A stretch of 25,846 nt of DNA from an uncultured Clostridia bacterium. GTDB lineage: Bacteria; Bacillota; Clostridia; Christensenellales; Aristaeellaceae. The notes below the pieces were generated by a model, which was not told the DNA's origin, ran no database searches, and saw nothing but the letters and a program-made list of their open reading frames with translations. Positions 8,416 to 14,752 of this stretch are shown here, in pieces. Positions within the stretch are counted from its first letter, which is position 1. Each line of letters opens with the position of its first letter. A program made the translations under genes and the position numbers. Location of the stretch: assembly GCA_934647305.1 (NCBI GenBank), contig CAKUFI010000038.1:1-25846 (forward strand), written 5' to 3'.

Positions 8416-8449
8416 TAAAAGCACCTCCTACGTGTTTTTAGCTGATTTC

Positions 8450-8478
8450 ATTATAGCAGATCGGGCGGGAAATGGCTT
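8450..8478 (-). promoter_or_regulatory. Extended -10 promoter with weak -35 for the isomerase/oxidoreductase genes
   Basis: On the - strand TGCTATAAT ends at 8450 (TATAAT = 8455-8450). The position 17 bases upstream (8473-8478) reads AAGCCA, far from TTGACA. A missing -35 beside an activator site is the usual layout of AraC class II activation. Confidence 0.7.
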
Positions 8479-8479
8479 G

Positions 8480-8512
8480 CGATTTTGGACGTGTTATTTT
8501 CGATTTTGGACG
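8480..8512. promoter_or_regulatory. Predicted AraC operator: two perfect 12-bp direct repeats
   Basis: CGATTTTGGACG occurs at 8480-8491 and again at 8501-8512, exactly 21 bp apart, two helical turns. The near half-site abuts the -35 position of the isomerase promoter. The repeats lie between that gene and the divergent AraC gene. AraC proteins bind such direct half-sites with their two helix-turn-helix motifs or as a dimer. Confidence 0.82.
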
Positions 8513-8531
8513 AAAATTTGCAGAAAACCAC

Positions 8532-8560
8532 TTGCGGAAAGGCGGCGCGTGAGGCATACT
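8532..8560 (+). promoter_or_regulatory. Possible promoter of the AraC gene
   Basis: TTGCGG (8532-8537), 17 bases, CATACT (8555-8560). Transcription would start near 8567, leaving a leader of only about 14 bases, so this assignment is tentative. The operator lies just upstream. Confidence 0.4.
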
Positions 8561-8580
8561 GAAGGCGGGAGGTGAGCGGC

Positions 8581-9456
8581 GTGGAGTACCGTCCGCTGAC
8601 GCTGAGCAGCCTGATCTCGATTCGCCGGCTGTACAGCTTTCATTATTTCCAGTTCGCGTCCGGCTACCTGTTCCCGGGCGAAAAGCACGACTTCTGGGAG
8701 ATGGTGTACATCGACCGGGGCGAGGCGGAAATCGGCGCGGGAGAGCGCGTGGTGCGCCTGAGCCAGGGCCAGGTGATCTTTCACGAGCCGAACGAGTTCC
8801 ACAGCATCTGGGCCGCCTCCCGGGAGGGCTCGAACATACTGGTCGTGTCGTTCGAGTGCCAGAGCCCGGCGATGGACCGCTTCCGGCAGCGCACATTTAC
8901 GCTCTCCGCCGCCCAGCGCAAGCTGCTGATGCAGCTGGTGACCGAGGGGCAGAAGCTCTTTGGCCCGATACTGGACATTTCCGGCCAGCTTACGCCCATA
9001 CCGCGCCCGGATGCGCCTGCGGGCAGCCGCCAGATGATCGCGCTGCTGCTGACCCAGTTTTTGATCCTGCTGCTGCGCGAGCACGAGGACGCGTCTCCCC
9101 GCGAGGTGGTGCACCTGACCGAGGGCGAGCAGGCCGCGGAGGTCATCGCCCAGCTCACCGCCCTCATGCGCGCCCATCCCGACGGCAGACTGCGCTTCGA
9201 GGACATCTGCCGCGCCTCGGGCTGGGGGCAGACCGCGCTCAAGGAGTGCTTCAGGCGATATCAGCACATGTCCGTCATGGCCTGCTATCGCCGCATCCGC
9301 ATCGAGGAGGCCAGACGGCTCCTGCGCGAGGGACGGCTTAACGTCTCCCAGGTCGCCGAAACCCTCGGCTACTCCAGCGTGCAGTACTTCTCCGCCCAGT
9401 TCAGGCGCGAAATGGGCATGAGCCCCATGCAATACCTGCGCACCGTGCGGGGGTAG
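8581..9456 (+). CDS. AraC-family transcriptional regulator with N-terminal cupin sensor
   Basis: 291 aa. The N-terminal half is a cupin-type ligand domain (FHYFQFASGYLFPGEKHDFW, then GQVIFHEPNEFH). The C-terminal 100 residues carry the two AraC helix-turn-helix motifs (ICRASGWGQTALKECFRRY and VAETLGYSSVQYFSAQFRR, ending GMSPMQYLR). The start is taken as GTG 8581, eight bases after GGGAGG (8567-8572). A GTG at 8572 overlaps the ribosome site. It is divergent from the isomerase/oxidoreductase pair and most likely activates them through the 8480-8512 repeats in response to a sugar. The effector is unknown. Confidence 0.93.
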   Translation: MEYRPLTLSSLISIRRLYSFHYFQFASGYLFPGEKHDFWEMVYIDRGEAEIGAGERVVRLSQGQVIFHEPNEFHSIWAASREGSNILVVSFECQSPAMDRFRQRTFTLSAAQRKLLMQLVTEGQKLFGPILDISGQLTPIPRPDAPAGSRQMIALLLTQFLILLLREHEDASPREVVHLTEGEQAAEVIAQLTALMRAHPDGRLRFEDICRASGWGQTALKECFRRYQHMSVMACYRRIRIEEARRLLREGRLNVSQVAETLGYSSVQYFSAQFRREMGMSPMQYLRTVRG

Positions 9457-9474
9457 GGAGACGAGGGGAACGTT

Positions 9475-9508
9475 GGGGAGACGGCTTTTCTGAGAAAAGC
9501 CTCTCCCC
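9475..9508 (+). terminator. Long hairpin after the AraC gene (terminator-like, no T-tract)
   Basis: GGGGAGA (9475-9481) pairs with TCTCCCC (9502-9508), and GGCTTTTC pairs with GAAAAGCC around TGA, with one bulged C. It starts 18 bases after the stop. The core and the GAACGTT before it match the hairpin at 7537-7570. Confidence 0.6.
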
Positions 9509-9511
9509 AAA

Positions 9512-9590
9512 CCCCTCACGGAAAGCACTCTGATCCGCGGATACATTTAATAAAAGCAATGCAATACCCCGAATGGGGTGTGGGAGGGGG
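9512..9590 (+). repeat. Direct repeat C, copy 1
   Basis: About 79 bases beginning CCCCTCACGGAAAGCACT and containing TGATCCGCGGATACATTTA and CCGAATGGGGTG. The second copy is at 9719-9798 with roughly 80% identity by eye. ATCCGCGGAT is itself a palindrome. No coding sense. Confidence 0.8.
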
Positions 9591-9615
9591 AACGCTGGGA
9601 CGGCCGCCTTTTTGA

Positions 9616-9646
9616 CCGGGCAATGCCCGGAGCCACTTGCTGCCGC
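9616..9646 (+). repeat. Single H1 module of element A
   Basis: CCGGGCAATGCCCGG (9616-9630) followed by AGCCACTTGCTGCCGC. The stem differs from the common GTCGGC/GCCGAC form but is fully paired. It sits alone between the two copies of repeat C. Confidence 0.8.
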
Positions 9647-9718
9647 GGGACGGAAAGCAATGCGGTTTCTAAATAAAAAGCAAGCGGGGGACACGCAGCC
9701 TTTTCGCGCCTTCCCAGA

Positions 9719-9798
9719 CCCATCCCGGAAAACACTTTGATCCGCGGATACATTTATATAGAAGCAGCGCGGTACGCCGAATGGGGTGCGGGCAGGGA
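9719..9798 (+). repeat. Direct repeat C, copy 2
   Basis: Matches 9512-9590, including GATCCGCGGATACATTTA and CGAATGGGGTGCGGG, about 207 bases downstream of copy 1. Together with the H1 module this accounts for much of the 688-base gap between the AraC and alarmone synthetase genes. Confidence 0.8.
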
Positions 9799-9823
9799 AA
9801 AACGAGTTATCACAGTGAATGTG

Positions 9824-9858
9824 CCTCTCCTGAAAGGGGAGGTGCCTGCAGCGCAGGC
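9824..9858. repeat. Pair of short hairpins in the gap
   Basis: CCTCTCC/GGGGAGG around TGAAA (9824-9842) is followed at once by GCCTGC/GCAGGC around AGC (9844-9858). It resembles generic intergenic hairpin repeats of gut Firmicutes from memory; this was not checked. A GTGGGGTTT stretch follows. Confidence 0.5.
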
Positions 9859-9878
9859 GGTGGGGTTTGGAATTCGCA

Positions 9879-10172
9879 GACTTCGGGAACTTCAATTTAT
9901 GGTTCCCGAAGTCGTCAAGAGGATGCGCGGCAGCAAGTGGCTGTCGGCCCTGCCGACCGGCAGCAAGTGGCTGTCGGCACTGCCGACCGGCAGCAAGTGG
10001 CTGTCGGCACTGCCGACCGGCAGCAGGTGGGTGCAGGCTCAGCCTGCCCGACCGCGTAATCCTTGTGGGGCAGTTGATTCGAGCTTTAGACCGCGAAGAA
10101 TCCTGAGGCTCCAATTTATGGCCGAAGGATTCGTGTGGCCGGCGCTAGCAGGTGGCTCCGGGCACTGCCCGG
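9879..10172 (-). repeat. Element A array read on the - strand, overlapping the end of the alarmone synthetase gene
   Basis: In - strand order: H1 CCGGGC/GCCCGG (10172-10158), a tail ending CTGCTAGCGCC, H2 (arms 10132-10121 and 10109-10098, loop CATAAATTGGA, with a TC/TC internal mismatch), a decayed H3, a GCAGGC/GCCTGC H1 (10047-10033), and three H1-tail units of exactly 30 bp (10018-9989, 9988-9959, 9958-9929). A second H2 with a perfect 12-bp stem follows (9913-9902 / 9890-9879, loop CATAAATTGAA). Translated, the 30-bp units give a meaningless 10-residue repeat. Confidence 0.92.
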
Positions 10173-10840
10173 CCTTGGACGCTTTCCATGCGGCTGTCGA
10201 GCTCGGCGGCGATGCGGGCGCACTCGAACAGCTCATTTTCGATTTCGGGGGTGATGGTCACGTTTTTCTTGTAGCGGATTTTGTGCTCCAGACTGGCCCA
10301 CCAGTCCATGGACAGGGTGCGGAACTGCACCTCGACCTTCATCATACGCTTCTGGTCGTGCAGGAAGATGGGGATTTCGACGATCAGGTGCAGGCTGCGG
10401 TAGCCGTTGGACTTGGGCTCCTTGATGTAGTCCTTGGTCTTGATCAGGCGCACGTCGTCCTGCCGGAGGAAGGCGTCGGCCAGGCGGTAGATGTCCGACG
10501 GGAAGGCGCAGATCACGCGCACCCCGGCCACGTCGCAGAGGTTTTCCTCGACGCTTTCCACGGTCAGCGGCAGGTTTTTGCGGGACATTTTGCCCAGTAT
10601 GCTCTCGACCGACTTGAGGCGGGTCTTGATGCTCTCGATCGGGTTGCGGTCGTACTGGAGGGAAAGCTCCTCGTCGAGCACGTTAAACTTGGTCGTGACC
10701 TCCATCATGGCGCAGCGGTAGTAGGACATCAGCTCGCGGTAGGGCGCGGCGTACTGGCGGATCCAGTCGGCGACTTCACTGTTCATGAGCGTGCTGACCA
10801 GCAGCGCGCGGGGGTCGTCCTGTTCGTATTGAATGGCCAT
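10145..10840 (-). CDS. Small alarmone synthetase, (p)ppGpp synthase without hydrolase domain (RelQ/RelP-like)
   Basis: 231 aa, the usual size of stand-alone RelA/SpoT-domain synthetases, which transfer pyrophosphate from ATP to GDP or GTP. Motifs seen: ESIKTRLKSVESI (69-81), DVAGVRVIC (103-111), DYIKEPKSNGYRSLH (137-151) and EVQFRT (170-175). There is no HD hydrolase, TGS or ACT domain. I choose ATG 10840, with AGGAG seven bases upstream. ATG 10855 is the alternative (AAAGGA before it, but that site would lie at the predicted transcript end). The last nine residues (GRAVPGATC) and the TAG are encoded by an element A copy, so the native C-terminus has been replaced. Confidence 0.9.
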   Translation of the reverse strand: MAIQYEQDDPRALLVSTLMNSEVADWIRQYAAPYRELMSYYRCAMMEVTTKFNVLDEELSLQYDRNPIESIKTRLKSVESILGKMSRKNLPLTVESVEENLCDVAGVRVICAFPSDIYRLADAFLRQDDVRLIKTKDYIKEPKSNGYRSLHLIVEIPIFLHDQKRMMKVEVQFRTLSMDWWASLEHKIRYKKNVTITPEIENELFECARIAAELDSRMESVQGRAVPGATC

Positions 10841-10870
10841 GGCGATGCTCCTCATGCTGTTTTTTCCTTT

Positions 10871-10876
10871 ATTATA
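10871..10876 (-). promoter_or_regulatory. -10 box of the alarmone synthetase gene
   Basis: TATAAT on the - strand, about 30 bases before the chosen ATG. No recognisable -35 is found at 16-18 bases, so this is only a candidate. Confidence 0.4.
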
Positions 10877-10980
10877 GCGCGCGGCCGGTTCACGGGTGTG
10901 GCGGCGGCGTGACAGTTTGCGGAAAATCGGCGAACGGGCAAAAAAGTGTTGCAAAAGCGGCCAAACAGGCGAATGGAACA

Positions 10981-10989
10981 TGCTATAAT
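10981..10989 (+). promoter_or_regulatory. Extended -10 promoter of the FTR-thioredoxin operon
   Basis: TGCTATAAT is an extended -10 without a clear -35. The 5' leader of about 95 bases before ATG 11091 contains the small hairpins AGACATAAGTCT and GCACAT/ATGTGC. Confidence 0.5.
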
Positions 10990-11090
10990 TCCCCCCGAAG
11001 AAGGGAAAGGTCTTTCGGCGCGCGCCGGCGCATAAGACATAAGTCTCAGGCACATACTCAATGTGCGGCGAATAGGGGAGGGAAGAGCGC

Positions 11091-11309
11091 ATGAAGATTA
11101 CCCTGAATCCGGACGCGGAGGTGGTTCGCATGGTCAAGGAAGGCCTGAAGCGAACCGGCGGCTACTGTCCCTGCCGCCTGGAAAGGACTGAGGACAACAA
11201 GTGCATGTGCAAGGAATTCCGCGAGCAGATCGCAGACCCGAATTTCGAGGGCTTCTGCCACTGCATGCTGTATTACAAATCCAACGAGGATCAGAAAGAA
11301 GGAGAATAA
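11091..11309 (+). CDS. Ferredoxin-thioredoxin reductase catalytic (beta) subunit
   Basis: 72 aa. Passes electrons from ferredoxin to thioredoxin through a [4Fe-4S] cluster next to a redox disulfide. The six-cysteine signature is complete: C26-P-C28, C38-M-C40 and C56-H-C58. It is shorter than plant and cyanobacterial subunits and has no variable subunit beside it, as is usual in anaerobes. Ribosome site GGGAGG precedes ATG 11091. Thioredoxin starts three bases after its stop, so the pair is translated together and the partner is obvious. Confidence 0.93.
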   Translation: MKITLNPDAEVVRMVKEGLKRTGGYCPCRLERTEDNKCMCKEFREQIADPNFEGFCHCMLYYKSNEDQKEGE

Positions 11310-11312
11310 ACC

Positions 11313-11624
11313 ATGGCTGAAATCACTTTGACGAAGGACAACTTCGAGGAACAGGTACTGCGCGCCGACAGGCCCGTGCTGGTCGATTTCTGGGCCACCT
11401 GGTGCGGCCCGTGCCGCATGCTCGCCCCCATCGTCGCCGAAATCGCCGAGGAGCGCGACGACGTGACGGTCGGCAAGGTCAACGTGGACGACGAGAGCGA
11501 GCTGGCCGCCCGCTACGGCGTGTCCAGCATCCCCACCGTCATCCTCTTTAAGGACGGCAAGGTCAGCGCCACCTCCGTGGGCTATCGTTCCAAGGCACAG
11601 CTGCTCGCCGCCCTGGGCCTCTAG
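11313..11624 (+). CDS. trxA: Thioredoxin
   Basis: 103 aa, full-length thioredoxin fold. Active site WCGPC (W30, C31, C34) and cis-proline P74 in SSIPT are present. AGAAGGAG inside the end of the FTR gene serves as ribosome site. Its likely reductant is the FTR subunit encoded just before it rather than NADPH-dependent TrxB. The stop is four bases from an element A array, with no ordinary terminator between. Confidence 0.97.
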   Translation: MAEITLTKDNFEEQVLRADRPVLVDFWATWCGPCRMLAPIVAEIAEERDDVTVGKVNVDDESELAARYGVSSIPTVILFKDGKVSATSVGYRSKAQLLAALGL

Positions 11625-11628
11625 CCGG

Positions 11629-11767
11629 GTCGGCAGTGCCGACAGCCACTTCCTGCCGGTCGGCAGTGCCGACAGCCACTTGCTGCCGCACATCCTGGCG
11701 ACGACCATTGGCCGCCATAGATTGAAGCGGCCAAGGTCTGCGAATTCCCGGAATTCTCCGGGAATTT
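11629..11767 (+). repeat. Element A: two H1 modules, H2 and an H3-type hairpin
   Basis: GTCGGCAGTGCCGAC at 11629-11643 and again, 30 bp on, at 11659-11673. H2 has arms 11703-11715 (one bulged A) and 11727-11738 around CATAGATTGAA. The third hairpin is AATTCCCGG/CCGGGAATT around 11744-11766. It begins four bases after the trxA stop. It is the first part of an 827-base gene-free gap (11625-12451). Confidence 0.92.
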
Positions 11768-11768
11768 C

Positions 11769-12004
11769 AGCTTGTCAAAAGAGGTTTTGACAAGCTGGTG
11801 GGCGGGGAAGCAAGCTCCCCCGCCACTGCCACCCTCACCAGTCTCCGCTAAAAATCAAAGATTTTTCGGGCGCGGAGCCTGCAGGGAAACGATTTTTTCT
11901 CTGGAAAATGGGATTTTCCGGCGCAAAAATCGCCCCGTGCCCACCGTACACGCCGCTGGGCACGATTGAAAGTTCGAAAGGGCTGCGGCCCTCTCGAGCT
12001 CTCC
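11769..12004 (+). repeat. Element B, copy 2: chain of hairpins
   Basis: Begins with a perfect 12-bp stem AGCTTGTCAAAA/TTTTGACAAGCT (11769-11780, 11785-11796). Then come GGCGGGG/CCCCGCC, AAAAATC/GATTTTT near 11851-11868, GGAAAAT/ATTTTCC near 11903-11919 and GGCG/CGCC. The last 71 bases are identical to window bases 1-71. A diverged copy in reverse orientation lies at 15127-15296, where several stems have changed on both arms. Confidence 0.88.
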
Positions 12005-12032
12005 GGGAGTTTTTCGACAGTCTGGAATTCCC

Positions 12033-12056
12033 GGAATTCTCCGGGAATTTTTTGTC
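12033..12056 (+). terminator. Hairpin with T6 tract at the end of element B
   Basis: AATTCCCGG and CCGGGAATT pair around AATTCT and are followed by TTTTTT, a complete intrinsic-terminator shape. No gene directly precedes it; it would end transcripts leaving trxA and running through the repeats. Confidence 0.6.
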
Positions 12057-12069
12057 GGCATTGCCTCCT

Positions 12070-12298
12070 CGGGCAGTGCCCGGTTCCACCTGCCGCCGGC
12101 AGGCTGAGCCTGCATGCACTTGCTTCCGCCGGGGCCACGCGAATCTGTCGGCCATAGGTCGGCAGTGCCGACAGCCACTTGCTGCCGCCGGGGCCACACG
12201 AATCTGTCGGCCATAAATCAGAGCCTCCAGATTCTTCGCGGTTTCAAAAACTCGAGGCGGTCGTCCCGCGAGGGTTACGGAGCGGGCAGTGCCGACTG
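12070..12298 (+). repeat. Element A array with a truncated H2 fused to an H1
   Basis: H1 modules: CGGGC/GCCCG (12070-12082), GCAGGC/GCCTGC (12099-12113), GTCGGC/GCCGAC (12158-12172) and a decayed one near 12284-12296. An H2 left arm and loop start (GAATCTGTCGGCCATAG, 12141-12157) breaks off in the loop and joins the third H1 directly. A complete H2 follows (12200-12211 / 12223-12234, loop CATAAATCAGA, TC/TC internal mismatch). H3 is near 12249-12276. Bases 12299-12378 hold nothing I recognise. Confidence 0.9.
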
Positions 12299-12378
12299 AT
12301 ATTTGCCGTCCGGGCCTGTGCGCTCGTGATTGATGCTCCTTTGCCTGAAAGGGCGAGGGGGCTTTCCTTATGCGCCGC

Positions 12379-12408
12379 TTGACAGGCTGGGGCGGAATCA
12401 GGTATAAT
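12379..12408 (+). promoter_or_regulatory. Promoter of the first GNAT gene
   Basis: TTGACA (12379-12384), 18-base spacer, TATAAT (12403-12408). Confidence 0.85.
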
Positions 12409-12430
12409 ATCACGTGTTGCAAATCACGTG
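12409..12430 (+). promoter_or_regulatory. Candidate operator: ATCACGTG direct repeat over the start site
   Basis: ATCACGTG at 12409-12416 and 12423-12430 (14 bp apart), each containing the palindrome CACGTG, with TTGCAA between. It covers the predicted transcription start, where a bound repressor would block initiation. The binding protein is unknown. Confidence 0.5.
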
Positions 12431-12451
12431 TAATTTAAAGGAGGCGGACGC

Positions 12452-12976
12452 ATGGTTCTGGAGACGGAAAGGCTGATACTCCGGGAGATGGTTCCCGAGG
12501 ACTTCGAGGCGCTCTATCGCGTGCTGGCGGATTCGGACATCATGCGGCACTATCCCTATACCTTTGACGAGGCGCGGGTGAAAAACTGGATCGCCTGCAA
12601 CCGGGAGCGCTACGAGACGCTGGGCTTCGGCCTGTGGGCGATGGTGCGCAGGGATACCGGCGAGATGATCGGCGACTGCGGGGTGACGATGCAGCGCATT
12701 CACGGGGTGATTCGCCCGGAGATCGGGTATCATGTGCGGCCGGACTGTCAGCGCCGGGGCTGCGCGAAGGAGGCGGCGCGCGCCTGCCGGGACTGGGCGT
12801 TCGAGCACACGCCCTTCCTGAAGGTATACTCCTACATGAAAAAGGCGAACGTTGCCTCGAGCGCCACGGCCCGCGCGTGCGGAATGCGCTTCGCGGAGGA
12901 GTATCCGGACGATGAGGGCGATCTGACCGCAGTGTATGTGATTTCGCGCGCGGAGTGGGAAAAACGGCCCGTCTGA
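12452..12976 (+). CDS. GNAT-family N-acetyltransferase (RimJ/RimL-like)
   Basis: 174 aa. Transfers acetyl from acetyl-CoA to an amine on a protein, antibiotic or small molecule. The typical RimJ/L opening LETERLILREMVPEDFEALY, the strand IGDCGVTMQ, the acetyl-CoA loop region RPDCQRRGCAKEAARA and the closing CGMRFAEEY are visible. AAAGGAGG (12437-12444) gives the start. It is monocistronic with its own promoter. The substrate cannot be told from the sequence. Confidence 0.9.
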   Translation: MVLETERLILREMVPEDFEALYRVLADSDIMRHYPYTFDEARVKNWIACNRERYETLGFGLWAMVRRDTGEMIGDCGVTMQRIHGVIRPEIGYHVRPDCQRRGCAKEAARACRDWAFEHTPFLKVYSYMKKANVASSATARACGMRFAEEYPDDEGDLTAVYVISRAEWEKRPV

Positions 12977-13108
12977 CCCCGAAAAGTGCCTTCGCAACCG
13001 CCGGTTGACAGATTTCCAGGCCGGATCGCTGGTGCGCAACCGCGAAAAGTCGTATGATCGGCGCATCAGGAGGCGCACAGAGCGCTTCGGCACACAGGAG
13101 GTTTTCCT

Positions 13109-14107
13109 ATGATTCTGGCGGACAAAATCGTTTCCCTTCGAAAAAAGGCCGGGTGGTCTCAGGAGGAGCTGGCCGCGCAGCTGAACGTGACGCGGCAGTC
13201 GGTGAGCAAGTGGGAGGGCGCGCAGTCGGCGCCCGATCTGGATAAGGTGCTGCAGATGAGCCGCCTGTTCGGCGTGACGACCGACTACCTGCTCAAGGAC
13301 GAGATGGAGGAGGCGCAGGCCGCGTCCTCGGCGGAGGAGGGCGAAAAGCTGCGCCGGGTGTCGATGGAGGAGGCGTCGGCCTACCTTTCGCTTCGCCGCG
13401 CAGCCGCGCCCCGGATGGCGCTGGCGACGTTCCTGTGCGTGATCTCGCCGGTCGCACTGATGGTGCTGGCCGCGATGAGCGAAAGCGCGCGCTTTCACCT
13501 GACTGAGGACGCGGCGGCGGGGTTCGGCCTGTGCGTGATGCTGGTGCTGGCGGCGGTGGGCGCGGCGCTGTTTCTGGGCTGCGCGTCCCGCTCGAAGGCG
13601 TACGCGTTTCTGGAAAAGGAGCCGTTTGAGACCGAGTACGGCGTGTCCGGCATGGTGCGCGAGCGCATGAAGGCGTTCGAGGGCGCGTATGACCGGCTGA
13701 ACATGCTGGGCACGGTGCTGTGCATTCTCTCGGCGCTGCCGCTGTTCGCGGCGATCTGCGTGAAGGGGAGCGACCTCGTCTACGTGGGCGCGGTCGGAGC
13801 GCTGCTGGTGATTGCGGGCGCGGGCGTCGCGGCCTTCGTCTATGGAGGCACCTGTCACGCGGCGATGGACAAGCTGCTGGAGGAGGGCGAGTACACCCGA
13901 GCGCAGAAGTCGAGAAGCGGCCTGCTGGGCGCGGTGAGCGGCGGCTACTGGCTGCTGGTGACGGCGGTGTTCCTGCTGTACACCTTCGGCCCGAGCGGCA
14001 ACGGCAACCCGCGGTACAGCTGGATCATCTGGGCGGTCGGCGGCGTGCTCTTCGGCGTGGTGATGCTGGTGATGCGCGTGATCGTGCGCGCGCCAAAGGA
14101 TCGCTGA
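13109..14107 (+). CDS. XRE-type helix-turn-helix protein with C-terminal membrane domain
   Basis: 332 aa. Residues 1-65 form an HTH_3 DNA-binding domain (LRKKAGWSQEELAAQLNVTR, then SVSKWEGAQSAPDLDKV). From about residue 90 there are roughly six hydrophobic segments (for example PRMALATFLCVISPVALMVL and WIIWAVGGVLFGVVMLV). Membrane-tethered regulators of this layout are common in Clostridia, with unknown signals. AGGAGG precedes ATG. CGCAACCGC occurs twice upstream (12993-13001, 13035-13043), 42 bp apart, and could be its own operator. The CatA-like gene follows after 24 bases and is probably co-transcribed. Confidence 0.88.
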   Translation: MILADKIVSLRKKAGWSQEELAAQLNVTRQSVSKWEGAQSAPDLDKVLQMSRLFGVTTDYLLKDEMEEAQAASSAEEGEKLRRVSMEEASAYLSLRRAAAPRMALATFLCVISPVALMVLAAMSESARFHLTEDAAAGFGLCVMLVLAAVGAALFLGCASRSKAYAFLEKEPFETEYGVSGMVRERMKAFEGAYDRLNMLGTVLCILSALPLFAAICVKGSDLVYVGAVGALLVIAGAGVAAFVYGGTCHAAMDKLLEEGEYTRAQKSRSGLLGAVSGGYWLLVTAVFLLYTFGPSGNGNPRYSWIIWAVGGVLFGVVMLVMRVIVRAPKDR

Positions 14108-14131
14108 GACATTTTGAGGGAGGAAAAACGG

Positions 14132-14752
14132 ATGAATTATCGTGTGATAGACCTGCAAAACGACCCGCGCGGGGCGCATTTTGACTATTTCCGCGCGATG
14201 GCGAATCCCTATGTGGGCACGACGGTGATGGTGGACGTGACCGGCCTGCTGAAGGGATGCAGGGAGAGCGGACGGCCGTTTTTCCTGAGCTTTCTGTACT
14301 GCGCCGGGCGCGCGGCCAACGCGGTGCCCGAGCTGCGCAGGCGGATTGTCGGCGATGAGGTGCGTCAGTATGAGCGCTGCGATACCTCGCACACCGTGCT
14401 GCGTCCGGACGGGAGCTACGGCTTCTGCCGGGTGAACTGCATGATGCCCTTTGAGGCATACCTGAAGGAGGCGGCCGAGCGCCACGAGCGCGCCAAACGC
14501 GAGCCGGAGGGCTATGCCGAGGACGAAACCGACCTGCTGTTCGTCTCCTGCCTGCCCTGGGTTCGGTATGTGTCGCTCGAGCTGCCCACGCCCGTGCCCG
14601 CGGACAGCAACCCGCGCATCACCTGGGGAAAATACGCGCAGGAGGGCGAACGGGTCACCATGCCCGTGTCGCTGCTTGCTAACCACGCGCTGGTGGTCGG
14701 CCGGGCCAACGGCCAACTGCTAGCGCCGGCCAAGCGCATCCTTCGGCCATAA
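14132..14752 (+). pseudogene. CatA-like O-acetyltransferase with its active-site end overwritten by element A
   Basis: 206 aa. Family relatives move acetyl from acetyl-CoA to chloramphenicol or other hydroxyls. Family features are clear: FDYFRAMANPYVG, FFLSFLYCAGRAANAVPELR, DTSHTVL, FVSCLPWV and PADSNPRITWGKY. The start is ATG 14132, eight bases after GGGAGG; a TTG at 14114 is rejected. The catalytic HHxxxDG motif reads N184-H185-A-L-V-V189-G190, so the first His and the Asp are missing. From codon 189 (14696) the DNA matches element A, and the final 18 codons and TAA (from the H2 loop CATAAATC) come from it. The rest of the reading frame is intact. Catalysis is probably lost or altered; I mark it as a pseudogene with that reservation. 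Confidence 0.72.

Noticed and set aside
6271..8418. A 715-residue open frame on the + strand
   Set aside because: Antisense to the oxidoreductase and isomerase-like genes, low complexity, no ribosome site.
8416..8424. GTG start for the isomerase-like gene at 8424, and GTG 8572 for the AraC gene
   Set aside because: Both overlap the ribosome-binding sites that serve the downstream starts at 8415 and 8581.
9929..10018. CRISPR-like array of 30-bp repeats
   Set aside because: The units abut directly without spacers and no cas genes are near.
9737..10912. An open frame with GSKWLSALPT repeats
   Set aside because: The repeat is the 30-bp H1-tail unit, a multiple of three read through by chance. 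The same words appear at other copies in other contexts, and the frame runs antisense to the alarmone synthetase.
10841..11137. N-terminal extension of the alarmone synthetase to 11137
   Set aside because: It would cross the gene's own -10 box and the divergent FTR promoter, and has no ribosome site or family similarity.
13005..13010. TTGACA before the XRE-membrane gene as a promoter
   Set aside because: No -10 box 16-18 bases downstream; a TATGAT at 13053 is too far away.
12410..14716. A 768-residue open frame on the - strand
   Set aside because: It lies opposite the GNAT, XRE-membrane and CatA-like genes, all with ribosome sites and family motifs. It is Arg/His/Ala-rich with no motif, as expected of GC-rich antisense frames.
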